37,752 nucleotides of DNA from Synechocystis salina LEGE 00031 (GTDB taxonomy: Bacteria > Cyanobacteriota > Cyanobacteriia > Cyanobacteriales > Microcystaceae): contig NZ_JADEVV010000042.1 of assembly GCF_015207985.1 (NCBI RefSeq), positions 1-37,752 of the forward strand. Direction: 5' to 3'. Every line of letters begins with the position of its first letter. Positions within the stretch are counted from its first letter, which is position 1. Under the pieces are notes generated by a model. The model saw nothing but the letters and a program-made list of their open reading frames with translations, had not been told where the DNA came from and did not search any database. Shown in pieces: positions 27,287-35,200 of the stretch. The position numbers and the translations under genes are program-made.

Positions 27287-29431
27287 CTAACGGGGGCTAT
27301 TTACCACTTGGATTTGGGCAATTTTCCATACCCCTTGGTGACGTACTAGCTGGTATCGTACAGTCAGGTCGTCTTTGGTGGCGGCTCCTTTCTGCTTTTG
27401 GTTAGCTAAAGTAAAGGGCTGGCTAATTTCTTCTACCCGGGCGGTAACGGTGGCTCGGTTGGGGTCTTGGGGACTAACTTGATAGTCGAGAATTTGTAAC
27501 TTATGTTCGTACTGGTGATAGATTTTTTGGGATTGATCCCGTTGGGCCCGGCCCCGTTGTTGGGCAAGGAGATTGGGGGCCAACACATTTTGCAACGCCC
27601 CGACATCATAGTTCTGGCCAAAGGCCAATTTTTTACTATCAAGCCAGTTTTGCACCACCATCTGACCCACCTGTTGATTGAAGTTGGGTTGACTAAGAAT
27701 CAAATTCCGGCTGGTGGCCTCATCGGGGATCAATGCTGAGGGCTGATCCAGGGACACATCCAATGGATCTTCCAATAAACTGCCCAGGGGATCGCCAGTA
27801 CGATTAATAATTAAGGCAGTGGCGCCCCCCACAATACCCGCGAGGCACAGCAAAAAAATGCCAAAGCGCACCGGTTTAATGGTCACCCGTTTTTTTCGCC
27901 GCCGGGGAGGTTTATGGTCGCTGATGGGTTCTAGGGGGGAATTGCCAGAGAAACCATTGCTGGCACCATCTCCACCAATGCCATTGGTGCCTAAAGAATC
28001 AGTGTCGTAGGCGATCGCCGGGGAGAGGGTAGTGACGGCCAAACCACTAACATTGTCGGCGCTGGGGAAAACATCGTCTCGGGAACGTCTTGGACTGCGT
28101 CCCCGTCGAGGGGGAACGGTGGGGGTCAAAGGGCGATCGGGAAGGGCGGCGGAACTATGTACCATGGGAGTTTCCGATTCCGTTGCGGTGCTAAGGAGGG
28201 CAGGGGAAGCAAAAGAATTGTCAGTGGTGAGGGAATCCGGCTCTAGTTGTTCTAGATACTGCTGAACGGATGGGTTGTTGAAATAGGCATTGGGGGAAAG
28301 GGTCTCCGGAGAAAGATCCCTAAAGTAAGGGGCAATCTCTTCCTCTAGCCACTGCTCAGTGAAAGTATAAAAAGCAGTCAGAGGATCTTCCCCTGCCGCC
28401 AACTTAGATTCGAGGCCAGCTACTATTTTGGGATCTCCCTGGTCGATCGCCGCCAGAACAATTTCCGTTTGACCCAATAATAATTCACAAATTGCCTTTT
28501 CTAGGGCCAAATCTTGACAATTTTCCAACTGTGTCACTAAAGACTTGGCTTCGACAATGGCCATGGGCTCATGTTCCTTCACCCCCTCGGCCATCAGACT
28601 ATGGACTGCCAAGTAGCTAGCCACTAAAGACGGCCGTTGACTTTCAGGTAAAAATAGGGCGTTTTGCTCGGCCACCGTGAGATGACAGCGCAGTTGGTGG
28701 ATAAATTTTAAAAAGTCATCATTTCCCAACCCAGAATAATCTTCCCCCTTACCTTCAATGCCGCCCCGGTCCTGCACCATGGCCTGTAACAGAGCTAGAC
28801 CCTGCTGACGTTGCTCCTCCCCTTGCCCTGCTTTGGCTAAAAGTTCGAGGATACGGTAGGGCCGCAGACGGTATAGTTCCTGGCGGATTTCTGCTTCCAA
28901 AGCAGGGAAATCATTATCTTGTTGCAACCGAGCTATGGCTTTAAGGCTGGCGGTAGCGGCAAATTCATACTGCTGTTGTTGCCACCGTTCCCGGCTCAGT
29001 TCCCAGTGGGCCAAAATGACCGAGAGTAAATAGTCCTGGGGCATGCCCCCCGCCGGAGGGTTTGGGTCATGGAGGACTGGCTCACCATACTTGAGCACCA
29101 GTTCGTATTCCCCCAAATCCAACAGGATTAACAATGCTCCAATCTTTTGCTCTGGGCTACATTCCAACTCCGGAGTAGTTAGGGGCAACGCCTCCCCCAG
29201 AGCTTCATCCATGGCCCCCCACCACTCTTGGTCGTAGGCCTGGCGTTTTTCCGGATCCCGCAGGGTTTCATAGGCGATCGCCAGTAGTTGATTGCGGATA
29301 GCAACTGCGGCGTCACTAAATTCCCGCCGGGGTAATTGCAGAAGGCGATCTTGGTAGGCCTGCTCAATGGTTTCCCCACCACTCTGGGGAGGAATGCCTA
29401 AAATACGATAAAAGTCGAGGGGGATAAACAC
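27287..29431 (-). CDS. zipN: ZipN/Ftn2 (ARC6-type) cell-division protein
   Basis: 714-residue membrane protein that tethers FtsZ and coordinates divisome assembly in cyanobacteria; ARC6 is the chloroplast counterpart. A J-like domain (about 6-65: YRILGIPPQSGGETIEQAY and LRDPEKRQAYDQEW) lacks the HPD tripeptide, so it is unlikely to stimulate Hsp70, despite dnaK2 being next door. A helical region (about 90-400) and a Pro/Ser-rich basic linker follow, then a single membrane helix starting near Gly524 (GIFLLCLAGIVGGATALII). The C-terminal ARC6-like domain (DUF4101, about 590-714) includes YHQYEHKLQILDYQV and VRYQLVRHQGVWKI. I recall sll0169. Confidence 0.93.
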   Translation of the reverse strand: MFIPLDFYRILGIPPQSGGETIEQAYQDRLLQLPRREFSDAAVAIRNQLLAIAYETLRDPEKRQAYDQEWWGAMDEALGEALPLTTPELECSPEQKIGALLILLDLGEYELVLKYGEPVLHDPNPPAGGMPQDYLLSVILAHWELSRERWQQQQYEFAATASLKAIARLQQDNDFPALEAEIRQELYRLRPYRILELLAKAGQGEEQRQQGLALLQAMVQDRGGIEGKGEDYSGLGNDDFLKFIHQLRCHLTVAEQNALFLPESQRPSLVASYLAVHSLMAEGVKEHEPMAIVEAKSLVTQLENCQDLALEKAICELLLGQTEIVLAAIDQGDPKIVAGLESKLAAGEDPLTAFYTFTEQWLEEEIAPYFRDLSPETLSPNAYFNNPSVQQYLEQLEPDSLTTDNSFASPALLSTATESETPMVHSSAALPDRPLTPTVPPRRGRSPRRSRDDVFPSADNVSGLAVTTLSPAIAYDTDSLGTNGIGGDGASNGFSGNSPLEPISDHKPPRRRKKRVTIKPVRFGIFLLCLAGIVGGATALIINRTGDPLGSLLEDPLDVSLDQPSALIPDEATSRNLILSQPNFNQQVGQMVVQNWLDSKKLAFGQNYDVGALQNVLAPNLLAQQRGRAQRDQSQKIYHQYEHKLQILDYQVSPQDPNRATVTARVEEISQPFTLANQKQKGAATKDDLTVRYQLVRHQGVWKIAQIQVVNSPR

Positions 29432-29576
29432 CAGAAAAAGCCTTGGCAGGACAGGTTCAGTTTAAAAGCTTATAGGGAACTAGCACGGAATAGCGCTGAC
29501 GGTTTCTAGGCAGTCAGAAGACATGTTAAAGGCTAATACCATACTATACGACAGCTTTTTTGTGACTAATAATTCG

Positions 29577-29616
29577 AAAAAAAGCGAAAAACCTGCTCTG
29601 ACAGCCCCGATTTCGC
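29577..29616 (-). terminator. Intrinsic terminator downstream of the 29625-29954 gene
   Basis: Minus-strand stem GCGAAA...TTTCGC with an inner CTG/CAG pairing, then seven T. It directly follows the hypothetical gene and separates it from zipN. Confidence 0.7.
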
Positions 29617-29624
29617 CTGCAAAA

Positions 29625-29954
29625 CTACTCTACGTCCCCACTGCCCCCAGGAGCCTGCCAGGTGGCCACTGACCTCAAGCTAGGGGGAATAATCTCATCA
29701 TAGGGAAATTCCAGTAGGGTTTCCGACGTCATCAGATAGCCAGAATTGAGAAAAAATAGTAATAGTCTCCCCAGGGCTACCCACACCGCCTCGTCGAATT
29801 CCCAATCCCGACCCCGCCCACTATGGCAGGCGATCGCCTGGAGGGCCCAAAAGTAATTATTGCGAACAATGGAACCGCCCTTTTTATAAGCTGGTAAATC
29901 CTCAGCGGCAATGATCAGTAAATCCGCCGCCGCCAACCAACATTTCATTGACAC
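29625..29954 (-). CDS. Conserved-looking hypothetical protein, about 108 residues
   Basis: I do not recognise this family. The frame starts at GTG 29954 with an ATG two codons later (29948), the likelier start. The sequence is mostly helical: LAAADLLIIAAEDLPAYKK, NYFWALQAIACHSG, then EAVWVALGRLLLFFLNSGYL, ending in an acidic, Pro-containing tail. No signal peptide, metal motif or membrane helix is certain; LLLFFL is amphipathic rather than spanning. It is followed by a good terminator, supporting a real gene. It lies 96 bases downstream of the exported-protein gene and may be the last gene of a transcript that begins at the hemD fusion. Confidence 0.65.
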   Translation of the reverse strand: MSMKCWLAAADLLIIAAEDLPAYKKGGSIVRNNYFWALQAIACHSGRGRDWEFDEAVWVALGRLLLFFLNSGYLMTSETLLEFPYDEIIPPSLRSVATWQAPGGSGDVE

Positions 29955-30050
29955 CTCAACTAAGCCAACAGAGTCACCACAGGGGATTAAAAAAATTAAA
30001 GGAAAGCCTGGGAGATAAGTTCACAGGTTCTTGACAGCAACCTGGGGAGA

Positions 30051-30545
30051 CTAGAGATCCACCACTGCTTCCACCTGCATTTGACCATCAATGGTGGCCT
30101 GGCAAAGCACCTGACTCTGCACAACACTGCAAGTGCCTGCGGCTTCTGACAAGGTTTCGTCAACAATGCCATCTTCCGCGGTCCAGAGGAAAGTACCAAT
30201 GACATTGTATTGATTGTTATTCAGCTTCCCAGCAGCCAGCAAAGGTTTGTCGTTGTATTCCAACACAAAGGAAAAGCCCATCTCGTCGGCATTGTCGTAG
30301 TGGAAATTGATCGTGCCATCCCCCTCCGTTACGGACAGTTGATTGCAGTCCATGGCAATTTCTTCGGTGGGATCTTTTAACCGTACTGCACATTGCTGGG
30401 CGGCGAAAGTGGTTTGGGTTTGGACACTTTCCTTGAAAATGGTTTCCTGACTGCGAACGGCAGGGGCAAACATCATTCCCCCCAGGGCAGTGATGGCCGC
30501 CATCAGAGGTATGGGAGCGGCAGGGTTAAGAATTTTGGTGAACAT
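30051..30545 (-). CDS. Exported protein of unknown function
   Basis: 164 residues from ATG 30545 (a TTG two codons upstream is less likely). A signal peptide is clear: MFTKILNPAAP, hydrophobic core with MAAITALGGMMFAPA, cut after VRSQ or nearby. The mature protein is acidic and beta-rich and contains four cysteines (QQCAV, MDCNQ, GTCSV, VLCQA), which could form two disulfides in the periplasm. No catalytic motif is evident. Its start overlaps the end of the cobA-hemD gene by 20 bases, so it is translationally coupled to it, though no functional tie to tetrapyrrole synthesis is apparent. Confidence 0.7.
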   Translation of the reverse strand: MFTKILNPAAPIPLMAAITALGGMMFAPAVRSQETIFKESVQTQTTFAAQQCAVRLKDPTEEIAMDCNQLSVTEGDGTINFHYDNADEMGFSFVLEYNDKPLLAAGKLNNNQYNVIGTFLWTAEDGIVDETLSEAAGTCSVVQSQVLCQATIDGQMQVEAVVDL

Positions 30546-32073
30546 AATCAATAATGGCCCCGGTTAGGCCTTCTAGGGTATATTCCGTTGCTTCAATGTC
30601 CACCTGTCCCAATTCCTGTAAACAGCGCTCGGAAGTTTGGGGGCCAATGGAAGCAATCTGGCAATGGTTAATTAAACATCGCCAATCTTGGTAACCGTCA
30701 GCTTGACTAGTTTGGGCCAACAGTTGCCGGAAGTGGGTGACGGTTTTGGAGCTGGCAAAGGTAATCACATCCACATTGCGGTTAAGGATACTTTGCCACA
30801 CTTCTTCGGGCATATGGGCGGGGCAAGCGGATTGGTAGGCGGGCACTTCCGTCACCAATGCTTGTTTTGCTCTCAATTCCTGGACTAATTGGGCCCGGCC
30901 GCCACTTTCCACCCGGGGAAAAAGTATTTTTAATCCTGCTGGGGGCTGGGGAAAATGTTCCACCAGGGCATCAGCAATGAAATCCGGTGGAATGAAGTCC
31001 GGTTTGATGCCAAATTTCTCTAGGCTTTGGGCGGTTTTTTGGCCCACTACGGCTAACTTTAACCCCGCCAGAGCCCTACTGTCCCAACCATGGTGTTGCA
31101 ATCTTTGGAAGAAAAACTCTACCCCATTGGCCGAAGTTAGAATTAGCCAGTCAAAATTCCCCAACTTGGCGATCGCCTGGTCGAGGGGTTGCCAGTCGGT
31201 GGGGGGAACAATTTCCAGGGCGGCCATAGCTAACACATTGGCACCTTGCTGTTGCAAAAGTTCGGTAAACTGGCTCGCTTGGTCGGCGGCCCGGGTAACC
31301 AGAATAGTTTTTTGGGCCAGGGGCAGGGGGGTCAAGGCAGGGACAATCCTTTGATCAACAACATCCCCAATGACAATTACCGCTGGGGCCAGGGACTGTC
31401 CTTGGGTTTTTTCCACCATATCAGCTAGGGTTCCCCCCCAGGTTTGCTGTTCCGGTCTGCCGGCATTTTTAATTACCGCCATGGGGGTGCCAGGGGATTT
31501 ACTCGCCTGGAGTAACTTATCCACCACCAACGGCAAATTTTTGGTCCCCATTAGAATCACTAAAGTGGGCAATTGGGCCAGGGCAGGCCAAGGCCAACCA
31601 TGGGGATCATGGCCGTCCATGACAAAAAAACCCGTGCCGGTGTCCTTCGCTGTGAGGGGAATACCTGCTAGTCCTGCACTGGCGATCGCCGAGGAAACCC
31701 CCGGTATCACTTCATAGGAACAATGGTGGGCCACCAGGGTTGCCAGTTCCGGCAGAAGGCGACCAAAAATCCAGGGGTCACCGCTTTTCAGCCGCACCAC
31801 CCGTTTACCCAGGCGGTAATGGTCTAGCAATAGTTGATTGATTTTTGCCTGGGGAGTGCTGGGTTTCCCTGCCCGTTTACCCACAAAAATCCGTTCACAA
31901 TCCGGTGGCAGCAGATCGAATAGCTCCTGGGACACCAACGCGTCATAAATTACCACCTCTGCCCTACCCAACACGGCGATCGCCCTTTGGGTGAGATAGG
32001 CCACGGGCCCCAGACCAGCCCCCACCAGATAGACTTTAGCTGCGGCAAACGATGGTGGTGGCACAGTAATCAT
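30526..32073 (-). CDS. hemD: Fused uroporphyrinogen-III methyltransferase / uroporphyrinogen-III synthase
   Basis: 515 residues from ATG 32073, after a good promoter; an in-frame TTG four codons upstream is less likely. The N-terminal half (about 12-245) is a CobA/SUMT-type tetrapyrrole methyltransferase and the C-terminal half (about 260-515) is HemD, which cyclises and inverts ring D of hydroxymethylbilane. HemD blocks include ILVTRAADQASQFTELL, DWLILTSANGVEFFF and DVITFASSKTVTHF. In the CobA half the SAM loop normally GAGPGD reads GAGLGP, and VVRLKGGDPFVFGRG-like reads VVRLKSGDPWIFGRL, so its activity is doubtful. HemD is essential for chlorophyll, haem, bilins and cobalamin. I recall sll0166. 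Confidence 0.9.
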   Translation of the reverse strand: MITVPPPSFAAAKVYLVGAGLGPVAYLTQRAIAVLGRAEVVIYDALVSQELFDLLPPDCERIFVGKRAGKPSTPQAKINQLLLDHYRLGKRVVRLKSGDPWIFGRLLPELATLVAHHCSYEVIPGVSSAIASAGLAGIPLTAKDTGTGFFVMDGHDPHGWPWPALAQLPTLVILMGTKNLPLVVDKLLQASKSPGTPMAVIKNAGRPEQQTWGGTLADMVEKTQGQSLAPAVIVIGDVVDQRIVPALTPLPLAQKTILVTRAADQASQFTELLQQQGANVLAMAALEIVPPTDWQPLDQAIAKLGNFDWLILTSANGVEFFFQRLQHHGWDSRALAGLKLAVVGQKTAQSLEKFGIKPDFIPPDFIADALVEHFPQPPAGLKILFPRVESGGRAQLVQELRAKQALVTEVPAYQSACPAHMPEEVWQSILNRNVDVITFASSKTVTHFRQLLAQTSQADGYQDWRCLINHCQIASIGPQTSERCLQELGQVDIEATEYTLEGLTGAIIDYVHQNS

Positions 32074-32096
32074 GGCTATTGGCAATGAAATAAGAA

Positions 32097-32126
32097 ATCA
32101 TACTCCCCTGGCCAAAATCTGTTCAA
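32097..32126 (-). promoter_or_regulatory. Probable promoter of the cobA-hemD gene
   Basis: Minus-strand TTGAAC (32121-32126) and TATGAT (32097-32102) are separated by 18 bases. Transcription would start about 15-20 bases before the ATG at 32073, giving a very short leader with no visible Shine-Dalgarno. Confidence 0.5.
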
Positions 32127-32208
32127 GGGGCGGGGTTTTGCCATCATTTGAACTAAGAATAGGGAGAGCCAGGGTCCAATGCGGAGTTTCTACTCAGCGG
32201 CGCAAAAA

Positions 32209-35200
32209 TTAGGTTGCCTTGGAGCCGGGGCGATCAACTGGGGACACCAACGCATTATGGGTGAGGTAGTTTTTCAGCCATTGTCGACCCTGGTCCAAAA
32301 GCTGGGGTAACGTTTTCACCGGCCAAAGCTTGGCAGTACCGTCGGCCGAAGAAGTTAAAACCCAGTGGCCATCAGGGCTAAATTCCGCTGACCGCACCCA
32401 ATTACCGTGCTCTTCCAGGGTGACCAATTCCCTTCCAGAACGGTCCCAAAGCCTAGCGGTGCCATCGTTGGAAGCGGTGACAAGCATTTGTCCGTCGGGG
32501 CTCCAATCCACAGTGCCCACTAAACCCTGATGGCCATATAGCACCGCTACTGTTTTGCCGCTACGGTCCCAAAGCCTAGCGGTGTGGTCGGCAGATACGG
32601 TGGCAATCAAGTCCCCCTCGGGGCTAAATTGGGCCTGGTAAACAATGCTTTGATGGCCAGCTAAGGTCAACAAGGGACGACCGAGAAAATCCCAAATCCG
32701 GGCGGTGTTATCCACGGAGGCTGTCAGTATATAACGGCTGTCAGTGCTAAATTGGGCAAAATACACTGGCCCTTCATGGCCCCGGCATACGCCCACCTCC
32801 CGGCCAACAATTTCCCAGATGCCAGCTGTATTATCATCCGAGGCTGTGACGATAAATTGGCCATCGGCGCTAAACTCCGCCGCAAAAATAGTCTTTTCGT
32901 AATGTCTCAGTACCGCCAATTCCCGGCCAGTATTATTCCAAACCCGAGCGGTGCCGTCTTTGCTAGCAGTGACAATATACTGACTATCGGAGCTGAAGCG
33001 CACATTCAAGACCGCATCCTGGTGCCCCCGCAGGGTGGTCAATTTTTTGCCCAACACATTCCAAATTTGAGCAGTTTTGTCCGCCGACCCCGTTACAATC
33101 CATTGGCCGTCCGGGCTAAATTGCCCTTCTCGCACCCAGCCTTGGTGATCCGCTAACACGGCAATGCATTTTCCTTCCATGGTCCAGAGGCGAGCCGTTT
33201 TATCCCTGGAAACAGTCAACAGGCGATCGCCTTTGGGGTTGAAATGGGCATTGCGTACCCAGTGGCTGTGACCAGTGAGAGTGATGGTATTTTTCGGGGC
33301 AATGTCCCATTGGCGGGCCGTTTGGTCAGCGGAGACAGTGAAAATAAAACGACCATCGGCGCTAAAATCAGCGTCGTAAATTTCCTTCTGATGGGCCTGT
33401 AAAACGGTGAGCAAATTGCCTTCCTTCGTCCAAAGTCGGGCGCTGCCATCGGTGGAACAGGTGACAATTCTTTGGCCGTCCGGACTAAAACGGGCCGCGT
33501 GGATATTGTGGTCTTGACCCCGGAGCGTGCCCAAGCATTTACCATGGCGACTCCAAAGCCTAGCAGTACCGTCATTGGAAGACGTGATGATGTACTGGCC
33601 ATCGGGACTCCAGAGAGCATTGTTGACCCAGTTTTGGTGCCCCTTTAAAACAGCAAAGCATTGACTGCTCAGATCCCATAGCCGGGCAGTGCCATCGGCG
33701 GAACAGGTGACAATCCATTGGCCATCAGGGCTAAATTGGGCGTTGCGTACCCAACTGATATGCCCCTGGCAAAGGCCAATTTCCCGACCTTCTAGATCCC
33801 ATAACCGGGCAGTGCCGTCCCGCGAGGCAGACAGTAAAATTTGTCCATGGCAGTTGAATTCAGCATTGCGGACCCAGTCGGTGTGGCCCTGGCAGAGGGT
33901 GAGTTGTTCCCCGGCAAAATTCCAAATGCGTACAGTATTATCCTGGCCACTGGTCATTACAAACTGATGATGGGGACTAAAATGCACACTCCTTACCCAG
34001 TCTTCGTGACCCTGGAGGGTGGCGACTTCTTCCCCATGGCGTTGCCAGAGTTTAACGGTGTGATCGGCGGAGGCGGTGGCAAAATATTGACCATCGGCAC
34101 TCCAGTCCACTGCCGTGATGGCCCCTTGGTGTCCCCGCAAAATGTTAATCAGTTCACCGTGGAAAGACCAAAGATACGCAATACCGTTGCTGGTGGCTGT
34201 GAGCAATAGGGGGGGAGTGTTGTCCATGGGAGGACTGATCCGCAGACCGGTGACTGGCCCATCGTGTTGGCAACGGTTACATTCATTGATTTGAGCCAAA
34301 ATGCTGTGGAGAGAAAGCCAGGGGGCCAGGCTAGGATATTGCACCAGAGGAGTTTCCGCTGTGACTAGTTTTTGTAGTTCCTGCCCGGTTTTAACTGCCG
34401 CCAGCAAGGCCTCCAGGGGATAGGAGACAAATTGTTTGAGAATGAACTGGCATTGCTTTTCCAGATTGATACCAGCCAGTAATTTTTGGTATTGCAATTG
34501 AGCCGCTTTCAATTTCTGGGCCGCGGCCTGTTCCTCCACACTGGAGCCTGCTTCCAACTCTGCAATTAAATCTTCGTTTTCTTGTTGGCGATCGCCAGAG
34601 GATGGGGCCATTAAATTAGGATTGGCTTTACTACCCCGGCGGCCAGCGCTAATGACGGCGGGAGTGGAGATAGCGGCACTTTTCCCTTGGAGGGCATGGG
34701 CTAAATGGGGCGTACTGAGACGGTAATAGGGCACCGTGGCTTGGTAAATCACGATAATTAATCTGCCCCGGAGCAATAGAGCCAGCAATAAATGCAATTG
34801 CTGAATGTCTTCTTGGGCAAACTCCGGTGGATTATCCCCCTCTGATTCAGGGACAGAATAGAGCGCAGTTAGTAACTCATGTTCGGTTTTGAGGCAAAGA
34901 CCTTGCTGTCCATCGGCCAGGCTTTTGAGTAATTGCAGGGCTTTTTTAAGTAGATGGGGGGGCAGAAAAGCCAAATAGGTTTGGACGGCAAAGGTTAACC
35001 ATTCATCTAACTTTTTACCCTGGTAATTCGCTGACTTAGTAACTTGTTGTTGTTCCAAGACGGTTCCCAACAGTTGCAAATCAATGGGATGGAGCCAGGG
35101 CCCCTCTTCCCAACCGCCCTCCATCGCTAAATCCCCCAAAAACTGGGACTGCAAACTAGGGGGCCAAGGGTGCCGACATTGGGCCATGGCCTGGGCCAAC

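Noticed and set aside
27172-27405. Plus-strand 77-residue frame across the dnaK2 upstream region
   Set aside because: Runs antisense into the well-supported zipN gene and has no recognisable feature.
32295-34275. Regular 123-base repeats considered as a CRISPR-like or satellite array
   Set aside because: The period is 41 codons in frame and encodes WD40 units; there are no identical repeats with spacers.
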